A stretch of 7,903 bases of DNA from Pseudomonadota bacterium (GCA_016522385.1 JAEKFU010000525.1:1-7903); one strand, 5' to 3'; positions 1-6,666 are shown, counted from the stretch's first letter. Numbers and translations are program-made. Notes: generated by a model not told the origin, from the sequence alone.

Positions 1-852
1 GACCGTTGCATCGGTGGATCGATAGCTCTGAGTTGCAAAGCCCTTTGGCAGCAACTGCAAGAACGTGCCCATGGTCGGCATCGCATAGTCGCCGGTAACC
101 GGATTGACATAGCGCATCTTGAGACCATGACAGGCATCCCACTCTTGCGTTTGCCGCATTGTCTCCAACGCCGCGCGACTCCGCTCGTAAGGATAGTTGA
201 ATATCGGTGATGTCGGGTTTGCCGCCTCGTGGTCGACCGGCAGCAGGCCCTGCCCGTAGCGAGCCAGCGCATCGCCGGCCGGCCGCGTCACCGACTGCTC
301 ATCAGCGCCGAGGCCTTCTGCAAAAGACGCATCGAGAAACTGCACCAGCGGGATATCGAGACCATCGAGCCATACAATCGGCTCGTCGGTCTCATTGCCA
401 TGATCGTGCCAGGCCCAGTTCGGGGTAATGATGAAGTCACCGGGATGCATGTAGGTCCGCTCTCCATCAACGGCGGTGTGCGCACCGCTGCCTTCCAGCA
501 CGAAGCGCAACGCCGTTTGCGTGTGCCTGTGGGCCGGCGCCACTTCACCTGGTCTAACCAGTTGCACGCCGGCATAAAGCGATGTTGTGATCTTGGACAA
601 GCCGCGCAGACCGGGATTCTCCAGGATGAGAACCCGTCGTTCGGCTTCCTTGGCGGTGATCAGCTCACCGGCCTCCATCAAGACCGGGCGCACCTCGTCA
701 TAGCGCCACAAATGCGGCACACACTGGCTTTTCGGCTGTTGTGTGATCAGCCCGCTCATCACCGACCACAGTGGCGTCAGATGTTGCGGGGCGATTCGAT
801 CATAAAACGCCTGACGCTTGTCGCTATCGGTCTGAGTTGTCTGTTCGGCCAT
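1..852 (-). CDS. Gentisate 1,2-dioxygenase, C-terminus cut by window edge
   Basis: This enzyme opens the ring of gentisate (2,5-dihydroxybenzoate) to maleylpyruvate with O2 and Fe(II) in the cytoplasm. The visible part is 284 residues; family members are about 340-370, so roughly 60-80 C-terminal residues lie left of base 1. The first cupin domain carries PAHRHTQTALRFVLEG at residues 106-121 and WAWHDHGNE at 146-154. His108, His110 and His149 are the expected iron ligands, with the spacing I recall for characterised enzymes. The second, metal-free cupin begins before the cut (PTMGTFLQLLPKG, then RSTD at 278-281). The start is fixed: an in-frame TAG (868-870) sits six codons upstream and no other start codon intervenes. 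The ribosome binding site is weak. It is the third gene of the minus-strand operon, 136 bp after the hydroxylase, and consumes the product of the two upstream flavoproteins. No promoter was recognised in that 136-bp gap. Confidence 0.93.
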   Translation of the reverse strand, partial: MAEQTTQTDSDKRQAFYDRIAPQHLTPLWSVMSGLITQQPKSQCVPHLWRYDEVRPVLMEAGELITAKEAERRVLILENPGLRGLSKITTSLYAGVQLVRPGEVAPAHRHTQTALRFVLEGSGAHTAVDGERTYMHPGDFIITPNWAWHDHGNETDEPIVWLDGLDIPLVQFLDASFAEGLGADEQSVTRPAGDALARYGQGLLPVDHEAANPTSPIFNYPYERSRAALETMRQTQEWDACHGLKMRYVNPVTGDYAMPTMGTFLQLLPKGFATQSYRSTDATV

Positions 853-988
853 CTTGCAAAACTCGTGCTACAGATATCCTCTACATTACTCGTCGTTTCC
901 AGGCCTGTCCGGGCATTCAAAGCCGTGAGCGCCACTTGTCGTTGCTCTGGCTGCCCTTAACCAGCGCGGGCAAGAAGGAAACGGGGTG

Positions 989-2197
989 TCACAACTGTTG
1001 TACGCCATTTTCGTCGATACCGTCATAGAGCCATTTCATGCCTTGGTAGGCCTGTTCTGGGTCGCGACCCGACAGCATCAAGTAGCGCAAATCGGCCGTC
1101 GCGTCGGCGGCATGATAAATGTCGCCATAAATCCGCGCCGTGAGCTGCACCCGCGCCGTGCGCAGATAGCGCTTCGACTGATACTGTAAGAACGCCTGCT
1201 CGAAGTCATCGCCGTTCTCTCCGACGCTGGCCGCCAGACAAACCGCATCCTCTATCGCCAGACATGCCCCTTGCGCGAGATATTGCAGCATCGGATGAGC
1301 TGCATCGCCAACAAGCGTCACCCGGCCCTTGCTCCAGTTCCGCACCGGTTCGCGATCGCACAACACCCACATGCGCCACGCCTCGATCTTCTCCAGCATG
1401 CCCAGTACGCCGGCATGCTGTCCGGCAAAACGCTGCTCCAGTTCCGCCACATCGCCAAACACATCCCAGCCTTCTTCATAGCGGTCGGAATGGAATACCG
1501 CGACCAAGTTGAACAGTTCGCCGCGATGCAATGGATAATGCACTAAATGGGTCTTTGGTCCGGCCCACAGGACGACTGAATTGACCCGATTGACATCCGG
1601 CACCTCATTCGCCGGCAAAACCGCACGGTAGGCGATGTGGCCACTGACACGCGGCGGATCATCATCGACAATAGTCTTGCGCAATGTCGACCACAAACCG
1701 TCGGCGCCAATCAGCGCTGTGCCATCGATCGTCTTACCAGATGACGCTTCGACGCGGATATAGTCGCCCTTGTCGGTAAAACCGGTTACATCAACCCCGG
1801 TCTCCAGAACCACATTCGGCAATTCACAGCAGGCATCGATCAGCACCTTGTGCAGATCAGGCCGGTAAATTACCGCATAGGGAAACTCGAAATGCTCACC
1901 GAACCGCTCGTCATTGAGCGGCACCCGCGTGATTTCCTGACCGTTGAGCGCATCCTTCATCACCAGTGCGTCGGGAAACACCGCCAGATCGCTGATCGCC
2001 TCGGTGACGGCCAGTGCCTTGAACATGCGGAACGCATTCGGCCCAAGCTGGATGCCGGCGCCGACTTCACCGAACGCGTCCGATTGCTCCAAGACCTTCA
2101 CGGAATGACCTTTCAGGCCAAGCGCCAGCGCCGCTGCCACACCGCCGATGCCACCACCGGCGACAAGCACTGGCAAATCGCTACTCAAGTTGCTCAT
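989..2197 (-). CDS. FAD monooxygenase, probable 3-hydroxybenzoate 6-hydroxylase
   Basis: This is a 402-residue class A flavoprotein aromatic hydroxylase, predicted to convert 3-hydroxybenzoate to gentisate with NAD(P)H and O2. The FAD-binding GGGIGG lies at residues 14-19, GADG at 164-167, and the second FAD motif GDAAHPMLQ at 297-305, ending in the IEDA helix. His217, Tyr221 and Gln305 have the same relative spacing as the active-site His/Tyr/Gln I recall for Rhodococcus 3-hydroxybenzoate 6-hydroxylase (213/217/301). This favours that activity over salicylate 1-hydroxylase, the closest alternative. The length is normal for the family. Its ATG overlaps the TGA of the upstream gene as ATGA (2194-2197), so translation is probably coupled. 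A gentisate dioxygenase follows, which agrees with a gentisate-forming reaction. Substrate choice is inference; the flavoprotein hydroxylase family is certain. Confidence 0.84.
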   Translation of the reverse strand: MSNLSSDLPVLVAGGGIGGVAAALALGLKGHSVKVLEQSDAFGEVGAGIQLGPNAFRMFKALAVTEAISDLAVFPDALVMKDALNGQEITRVPLNDERFGEHFEFPYAVIYRPDLHKVLIDACCELPNVVLETGVDVTGFTDKGDYIRVEASSGKTIDGTALIGADGLWSTLRKTIVDDDPPRVSGHIAYRAVLPANEVPDVNRVNSVVLWAGPKTHLVHYPLHRGELFNLVAVFHSDRYEEGWDVFGDVAELEQRFAGQHAGVLGMLEKIEAWRMWVLCDREPVRNWSKGRVTLVGDAAHPMLQYLAQGACLAIEDAVCLAASVGENGDDFEQAFLQYQSKRYLRTARVQLTARIYGDIYHAADATADLRYLMLSGRDPEQAYQGMKWLYDGIDENGVQQL

Positions 2198-3321
2198 GCC
2201 GCGTTCGCTTCATAATTGGCGACAAACCCCGGTGACATGGCCTTCAGGCGCGCCTGGTCGACCCGGCCCGAGCGGTTAATGTAACTCATGGCAAAATCAT
2301 AGGGCGCCAGCTGCATGTGTTTCTCGAAACTCTCGTACCACGCCGCACTCGCATCGGCTCCCCCAAGCAGCTTTTGCAAAATGGGTTGGCGCTCGCTCTG
2401 GTAGCGCCCGAGCGCCTCACCAATGTCGTGTGGCCGAGCCTTGACCGCCGCGGCCAAGGCGATGGCATCCTCAAGCGCCAACCGTGTCCCCGAGCCGATG
2501 GAATAGTGCGCGGTGTGCAGCGCATCGCCAATCAGCACGATATTGCCATGTGACCAAGTGCGGTTGCGAACAACGGGGAACTGCCGCCAGTGCGAGTTGT
2601 TTGAGACTAGCCGATGGCCCTGCAACGCCTCGGCAAAAACAGTTTCGCAAAACCGAATGCTAGCTTCGATCGGCAGATCGGCCAGACCGGCATCGCGCCA
2701 GGTCTGCACATGTGTCTCGACGATGAAGGTGCTGGCATGCGGTTGATAGCGATAATGGTGGGCATTGAACGCCCCGTGTCGTGTCTGCAAAAATGTCTGG
2801 GTCAGTGTGTCGAACGGCTTCGATGTGCCAAACCAGATGAAACGGTTGTTGAGCGGTTCTTCGCTGGTGCCGAATGCCGTGGCATGCTCTTGCCTCAGGC
2901 CTGAACCGACACCGTCTGCTGCAACAACAAGATCGGCTCGGTCAGACGCGACAGCCGCGTCAACCTCGCTGTCGTAGTGTATTTCAACGCCGGCATCCAG
3001 GGCCCGCACCTCCAACAGGTCAAGAAACATCTGCCGGCCGATCGCTGAAAAGCCGATACCGTCAATCACCACGCGCTCACCGCGATGTACGATTGTCAGG
3101 TCGCTCCACTGCTCCAACTCAGGCGCCAGCAAAGCATGGGTCTTGCTGTCCTCAGCCACCAGAAAATCAAGCGCCTTGTCGGAAAACACTATGCCGAAGC
3201 CAAACGTCGTGCCGCGCGCGCGACGCTCATGCACTTGGACATCGGCCCACCTAAACGCCCGCTTGAGCAAGTAGGCAACATACAGACCCGCCGGCCCGGC
3301 TCCGATAATCACGACACGCAT
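2194..3321 (-). CDS. Stand-alone FAD monooxygenase, probable salicylyl-CoA 5-hydroxylase
   Basis: This 375-residue flavoprotein resembles SdgC (salicylyl-CoA 5-hydroxylase) and the N-terminal half of anthraniloyl-CoA monooxygenases. It would hydroxylate salicylyl-CoA to gentisyl-CoA. Visible motifs are GAGPAG at residues 7-12, FGFGIVFSD at 40-48, VVAADGVGSGLR at 132-143, FIWFGTSKPFD at 161-171, HHYRY with FIVET at 188-203, and the FAD motif GDALHTAHYSIGSG at 265-278. Fused relatives are about 770 residues with an old-yellow-enzyme reductase domain at the C-terminus. This protein stops before that domain, which fits a plain 5-hydroxylase better than the dearomatising anthraniloyl-CoA reaction. 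It is the first gene of the operon and overlaps the next gene by 4 bp. Its start has only a poor Shine-Dalgarno (TTGAAGCAG). No acyl-CoA ligase to supply its substrate is visible. The family call is firm; the exact substrate is inferred. Confidence 0.8.
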   Translation of the reverse strand: MRVVIIGAGPAGLYVAYLLKRAFRWADVQVHERRARGTTFGFGIVFSDKALDFLVAEDSKTHALLAPELEQWSDLTIVHRGERVVIDGIGFSAIGRQMFLDLLEVRALDAGVEIHYDSEVDAAVASDRADLVVAADGVGSGLRQEHATAFGTSEEPLNNRFIWFGTSKPFDTLTQTFLQTRHGAFNAHHYRYQPHASTFIVETHVQTWRDAGLADLPIEASIRFCETVFAEALQGHRLVSNNSHWRQFPVVRNRTWSHGNIVLIGDALHTAHYSIGSGTRLALEDAIALAAAVKARPHDIGEALGRYQSERQPILQKLLGGADASAAWYESFEKHMQLAPYDFAMSYINRSGRVDQARLKAMSPGFVANYEANAA

Positions 3322-3409
3322 TCTGCTTCAATGTGGTAATGGACGTAGTCCTGTGTTGTAGAATCATACCCACAGACTTGCCAAGCGCCGGTGCACAGAG
3401 GGGATAAGA
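3322..3409. promoter_or_regulatory. Divergent control region with a 25-bp dyad
   Basis: These 88 bp separate the hydroxylase operon from the thioesterase gene. A dyad, CTGTG-N15-CACAG, spans 3351-3375, with a central GAATC (GA-A-TC) that is itself symmetric. Two -10-like hexamers lie inside it back to back: TAGAAT (3359-3364, plus) and TATGAT (minus, 3368-3363). Each matches five of six consensus bases, but neither has a convincing -35 box. They would give leaders of about 35-40 nt in each direction. A second small palindrome, CTTG-C-CAAG, is at 3377-3385. I infer one shared operator that could cover both -10 elements; the regulator gene is not in the window. Confidence 0.38.
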
Positions 3410-3814
3410 ATGGCCTATTCCATGACGATCGAGTGGGGCGATTGTGACAGCGCCGGCATGGTATTCTATCCCAACTATTTCCGCTGGTTTGACTCAGCAT
3501 TCCAGCACCTGCTGCGTGAAAAGAACCTCGACCAGCGCAGCCTGAGCAAACGCTACGGCATTGTCGGCACGCCGATCGCCGATGTCAGCGCCCGCTTCCT
3601 GTGCCCAGCAACATTTGGCGATGCCATCACCATTGACAGCCACATCAGCGAATGGATGCCGAAACTGTTCAAGGTCTCGCATGTAGTCCACCGCGTCGGT
3701 CAAACGATCGCCGAAGGCCATGAATTGCGATTTTGGGGCATCAGCGATGATACCTTGGGCACACTTAGGGCCGGCGTCATAGATAAGGAATTCAAGACAT
3801 TGATGGCAGGCTAG
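3410..3814 (+). CDS. 4-hydroxybenzoyl-CoA-type thioesterase, candidate gentisyl-CoA thioesterase
   Basis: This 134-residue single-domain hotdog thioesterase belongs to the Pseudomonas 4-hydroxybenzoyl-CoA thioesterase class. The signature WGDCDSAGMVFYPNYFRWFD occupies residues 9-28. Asp13 aligns with the catalytic Asp17 of the Pseudomonas enzyme, and YGIVGTPI with the following SEW segment matches its next conserved strands. The start is well supported: AGAGGGGA (3397-3404) lies five bases before the ATG, and a later in-frame ATG (3422) would remove conserved sequence. The length is close to the family's usual 130-145. It is transcribed away from the salicylyl-CoA hydroxylase-like gene across a shared control region. 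From that I infer that it hydrolyses gentisyl-CoA to gentisate plus CoA, or removes unproductive aromatic thioesters. Another aryl-CoA substrate cannot be excluded. It probably acts as a cytoplasmic tetramer, as the family does. Confidence 0.84.
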   Translation: MAYSMTIEWGDCDSAGMVFYPNYFRWFDSAFQHLLREKNLDQRSLSKRYGIVGTPIADVSARFLCPATFGDAITIDSHISEWMPKLFKVSHVVHRVGQTIAEGHELRFWGISDDTLGTLRAGVIDKEFKTLMAG

Positions 3815-3873
3815 AGCGGTTGCAGGGCTGTCGATGCACCGTTTGCACTTTTAGAGCGTTTCTGCAGGCACCG
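3812..3873. repeat. Imperfect tandem duplication with three shared blocks
   Basis: Three short blocks occur twice in the same order just after the thioesterase gene. TAGAGCG is at 3812-3818 and 3852-3858, TGCAGG at 3821-3826 and 3863-3868, and GCACCG at 3836-3841 and 3868-3873. The first copy spans about 30 bases and the second about 22, because spacing between blocks has shrunk. The first TAG is the thioesterase stop codon. No T-run or strong stem marks this as a terminator. It may be an old tandem duplication or an extragenic repeat family; I cannot tell which. Confidence 0.4.
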
Positions 3874-3906
3874 CCGAGATCCAACACCAATGCCAGCAAA
3901 ATTTGA

Positions 3907-3933
3907 ACACAGGTCGCCATCATCGGCGCCGGC
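3907..3933 (+). pseudogene. Relic of the 5' end of a pobA-like flavoprotein gene
   Basis: Read on the plus strand, these nine codons give TQVAIIGAG. That is the exact sequence I recall at residues 3-11 of PobA-type 4-hydroxybenzoate 3-monooxygenases (M-K/R-TQVAIIGAGPSG). The two codons before it are ATT TGA, two substitutions from ATG CGA, so the start is lost and a stop stands in the frame. After GGC the match ends (K-V-Q-D-A-P-K-stop) and the sequence runs into the 3' end of the convergent pcaD-like gene. It cannot encode a protein. A chance match to a generic FAD fingerprint is possible but unlikely at this length. PobA makes protocatechuate, which feeds the pathway that PcaD belongs to, so the two fit as remains of one cluster. 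Confidence 0.48.
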
Positions 3934-3938
3934 AAAGT

Positions 3939-4724
3939 TCAGGACGCCCCGAAATGATCAACAACCGACTGCGAGAAAGCCGCCGGCTGCTCGACATTGG
4001 AGATATGTGCTGCATCCAGCACAATATGATCTGCCCCGGTAATCTGATCGGCAATGAATTCGCCGCGCTCCGGCGGTGTCGACGGGTCGTGCTCACCGGA
4101 AATTACCAATGTCGGTGCCGTAATCTTTCTGAGTTGGTCGCGCATGTCTGCTGACTTCAAAGCCGCACAACAGCCCAAATAACCTTGCGGTTCCATGTGC
4201 TCAAAGATGTGCCTGAAAAGCGCGATTGTTGTCGGCTGCGCTTGATGGAATCGTCTTGTGAAGAAGCGTTCAAGTGTCAAATCGCTCAAGGATGCCATCC
4301 CGGTATCTTTCACCGCGGCGATCCGCTCGTCCCACATCTCAGCCGGTGGAAAATGCGCCGATGTACCGGCAAGCACTAAGCTTTCAATTCGCTCAGGCGC
4401 ATTGACGCCGAGCCATTGCCCGGTCAAACCACCCAGCGACAGGCCGCAAAACAGAAAACGATTCAGGTTCAGCCGGTCAGCGACCGCCAGCACGTCCCGA
4501 CCCAGTTGCTCAAGCGTGTATTCGGTATGAAAGGCATCTGATGCCCCGTGTCCGCGCACGTCATAACGGATAACGCGGAATTGCCGGTTGAGCACACTCG
4601 CCTGCGCCTGCCACATCATGTGATCTGTGCCCAATGAGTTGGACAGGATCAGCGGCGGCGCCGTCGGCGGGCCTTCCACACGGTAGAAGATTCGACAACT
4701 GTCAGCGGCAGACACAAACGGCAT
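3939..4724 (-). CDS. pcaD: 3-oxoadipate enol-lactonase-like alpha/beta hydrolase (PcaD)
   Basis: This 261-residue alpha/beta hydrolase reads like PcaD, which hydrolyses 3-oxoadipate enol-lactone to 3-oxoadipate in the beta-ketoadipate pathway. Family segments are SNSLGTDHMMW (28-38), FRVIRYDVRGHG (49-60), YTLEQLGRDVLA (69-80) and CGLSLGG (93-99) with nucleophile Ser96. The likely triad is completed by Asp213 in GEHD and His240 in AAHISNVEQP. The length is typical. The start at 4724 is preceded by AAGAGA about seven bases upstream. It stands alone: the plus-strand thioesterase converges on it and the transporter diverges from it, with none of pcaC, pcaH, pcaG or pcaB in the window. This is odd because the neighbouring aromatic genes use gentisate, whose pathway has no enol-lactone. 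It could be a pathway leftover, serve a distant pca set, or act on another ester. Confidence 0.84.
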   Translation of the reverse strand: MPFVSAADSCRIFYRVEGPPTAPPLILSNSLGTDHMMWQAQASVLNRQFRVIRYDVRGHGASDAFHTEYTLEQLGRDVLAVADRLNLNRFLFCGLSLGGLTGQWLGVNAPERIESLVLAGTSAHFPPAEMWDERIAAVKDTGMASLSDLTLERFFTRRFHQAQPTTIALFRHIFEHMEPQGYLGCCAALKSADMRDQLRKITAPTLVISGEHDPSTPPERGEFIADQITGADHIVLDAAHISNVEQPAAFSQSVVDHFGAS

Positions 4725-4781
4725 GCTGGGGTCTCTTGTGGTTCAGGTTGTGGCAAATGGCGAGCGACGATCGAAGCAAAT

Positions 4782-4802
4782 GTTGATGTTCTTGTCATCA
4801 AC
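4782..4802. promoter_or_regulatory. Perfect 7-bp dyad between pcaD-like gene and transporter
   Basis: GTTGATG (4782-4788) and CATCAAC (4796-4802) form a perfect inverted repeat around a 7-base spacer, in the 137-bp gap between two divergent genes. It overlaps the -35 region of the candidate transporter promoter, as expected for an operator. An RNA hairpin is the alternative. There is no T-run, so it is not a normal intrinsic terminator. Confidence 0.4.
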
Positions 4803-4813
4803 CTTCATACAAT
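4783..4813 (+). promoter_or_regulatory. Weak candidate promoter for the transporter
   Basis: TACAAT (4808-4813) matches five of six bases of a sigma-70-type -10 box. The best -35 candidate, TTGATG (4783-4788), is a poor match at a long 19-base spacing. Transcription would start near 4820, leaving about 42 nt before the ATG at 4862. This is inference from motif match only. Confidence 0.25.
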
Positions 4814-4861
4814 GGGCCATTGCGATTCGGGCGACAACGATCGCGCAGACAAGGCACCACA

Positions 4862-6637
4862 ATGACATATGAGCAAATAATCCTGTTTGCCGTCATGGGC
4901 GGTGTTCTGGGGATGCTGCTCTGGGGCCGGATCCGTTATGATGTCGTGGCGTTCAGCGCGCTTGCACTTGCCTTGCTTCTCGGGGTCATCAGCAAGGATG
5001 AGGCCTTCTCCGGTTTTGGTCATCCGGCGGTAATCATTATTGCCCTTGTCTTGATCGTCTCTCGTGGATTGCAATTGTCCGGCGCCATCGAACTCATTAC
5101 CCGGAACCTTATCGATGCCGGCCGGTCGCTACCAATGCACATCTCGGTGATGTCCGGGCTTGGCGCTACGCTATCAGCGTTCATGAACAATGTTGCTGCG
5201 CTTGCGCTTTTGATGCCAGTCGACATGCAGGCTGCCAACAAGTCTAAACGCTCACCGGCACTCAGCCTGATGCCGCTGTCATTTGCAACGATCCTCGGAG
5301 GCATGGTGACCCTGATCGGCACTCCGCCAAATATCGTGATCGCCCAGTTTCGCAGAACAGCGCTCGGTGAACCCTACCGAATGTTTGATTTTGCCCCCGT
5401 GGGCCTTGCCTGCGCCATTGTCGGCATCGCCTATGTCGCCCTGATCGGCTGGCGCCTGTTGCCATCAGAGACGACGGGCAGGAACACGGCGGAAGAACTC
5501 GAGAACCTTGAAGGCTATGTTGTCGAGATTGGTGTTGCCGCCAATTCGCCCGCCATTGGTCAGACCGTTCGTGAATTGTTCACCATCGCCGACGAGAATG
5601 ACGTCATAATCCTCGGCGTCGTGCGCCGCGGGCGCAGATTACCGGGTTTTGCCGCCGGTGAGACCTTGCGCAAGGGCGACATCCTGGTAGTCGAGGCAGG
5701 ACCGGAAGCCGTCGAACAGTTCGCCGGGGCCCTCAAGCTTTCATATTCCAGCTCGGCCAAACATACTGGCCCGCTTGCCGCTACGTTGGCCATGGTTGAA
5801 GCGGTCGTGCCGGCAGGCGCCCGCATTGAAGGCCGTTCAGCATTCGATCTCAGACTTCTTTATCGCCATGGCGTGATACTGCTGGGCATTTCGCGCCAGG
5901 GCCGGCGGTTTCGCGCGCGGGTGCGGCGGCTGAACACCAAAGCTGGCGATATCCTGTTGCTGATGGGACCTGAAGATCAGCTGGGCGAAGTGGTCAACTG
6001 GCTCGGATGCATGCCGTTGGCCGAACGCGGATTGCAAGTCACGCAGCGCGAGAAGGCCGGACTGGCGATTGCCATCTTTGCGGCTGCGATACTGGCTGCC
6101 AGTTTCGGCATTGTTTATCTTACCGTGGCACTGGCGGTCTGCGTGGTCGCTTATGTGCTACTGAAGATCATTTCTCTATCGCAACTGTACGAATCCATCG
6201 AATGGCCGGTGATAGTGTTGTTGGCGTCCTTGATTCCTATAGGGGCGGCGCTGGAAAAGTCCGGCGGCACGGCTTTGATTGCAGAACTGATTGTGGTGGT
6301 TACCGACGGGTTACCGGTAGTTGCAGTTTTGGTGCTGATGATGATTGTCACCATGACGCTGTCCGATATCTTGAACAATGTCGCCACCGTACTGATCGCA
6401 GCACCCGTTGCGGTTGACGTCGCAAATCGGCTGAACGTCAACCCGGATGCCTTACTTATGACCGTCGCAGTGGCAGCTTCCTGCGCTTTTTTGACACCCA
6501 TCGGGCACAAGAACAATACCATTATCATGGGCCCCGGCGGCTACCGATTTGGTGATTACTGGCGCATGGGCCTTTTGTTGGAGGCAATCATTGTGATTGT
6601 TGGCGTGCCGGCCATCCTGTTCTTCTGGCCACTTTGA
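4862..6637 (+). CDS. SLC13/DASS-type permease with two central RCK_C domains
   Basis: This 591-residue inner-membrane transporter has two hydrophobic halves (about 1-200 and 398-591) flanking two soluble TrkA-C/RCK_C domains (about 213-295 and 307-388). The repeated re-entrant-loop motifs are FMNNVAALALL with IGTPPN (107-117 and 152-157) and ILNNVATVLIA with TPIGHKNN (503-513 and 545-552). This is the pattern of SLC13-family permeases related to YfbS. The open frame reaches back to a TTG at 4820. I prefer the ATG at 4862, which has AAGG (4851-4854) seven bases upstream, while the extra 14 residues are arginine-rich and unlike a membrane start. Known family substrates include sulfate and dicarboxylates. 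Nothing here fixes the substrate, and because it is not in the catabolic operon, a role in aromatic uptake is only a guess. RCK_C domains usually sense a small ligand and gate transport. Confidence 0.92.
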   Translation: MTYEQIILFAVMGGVLGMLLWGRIRYDVVAFSALALALLLGVISKDEAFSGFGHPAVIIIALVLIVSRGLQLSGAIELITRNLIDAGRSLPMHISVMSGLGATLSAFMNNVAALALLMPVDMQAANKSKRSPALSLMPLSFATILGGMVTLIGTPPNIVIAQFRRTALGEPYRMFDFAPVGLACAIVGIAYVALIGWRLLPSETTGRNTAEELENLEGYVVEIGVAANSPAIGQTVRELFTIADENDVIILGVVRRGRRLPGFAAGETLRKGDILVVEAGPEAVEQFAGALKLSYSSSAKHTGPLAATLAMVEAVVPAGARIEGRSAFDLRLLYRHGVILLGISRQGRRFRARVRRLNTKAGDILLLMGPEDQLGEVVNWLGCMPLAERGLQVTQREKAGLAIAIFAAAILAASFGIVYLTVALAVCVVAYVLLKIISLSQLYESIEWPVIVLLASLIPIGAALEKSGGTALIAELIVVVTDGLPVVAVLVLMMIVTMTLSDILNNVATVLIAAPVAVDVANRLNVNPDALLMTVAVAASCAFLTPIGHKNNTIIMGPGGYRFGDYWRMGLLLEAIIVIVGVPAILFFWPL

Positions 6638-6666
6638 GAGCGCGTCGCGCCAACTAGCAGTCGAAT

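Noticed and set aside
229..960. A 243-codon plus-strand open frame opposite the dioxygenase gene
   Set aside because: It is antisense to an unmistakable dioxygenase frame, resembles no family I know and is explained by high-GC codon use.
3834..3850. TGCA-CCGTT-TGCA followed by TTTT as a terminator of the thioesterase gene
   Set aside because: The stem is four pairs with two weak ends, and a C, not the T-run, follows directly; too weak to call.
3891..4076. Open plus-strand frame starting at the ATG near 3890 and running across the pcaD-like gene
   Set aside because: It is mostly antisense to pcaD, low in recognisable composition and without a ribosome site.
4764..4843. Two GCGAC..CGATCG-like stretches as direct operator repeats
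   Set aside because: The copies differ in spacing, and CGATCG is a common palindrome at this base composition.
6640..6650. GCGC-GTC-GCGC hairpin after the transporter as a terminator
   Set aside because: The stem is only four base pairs and no T-run follows.
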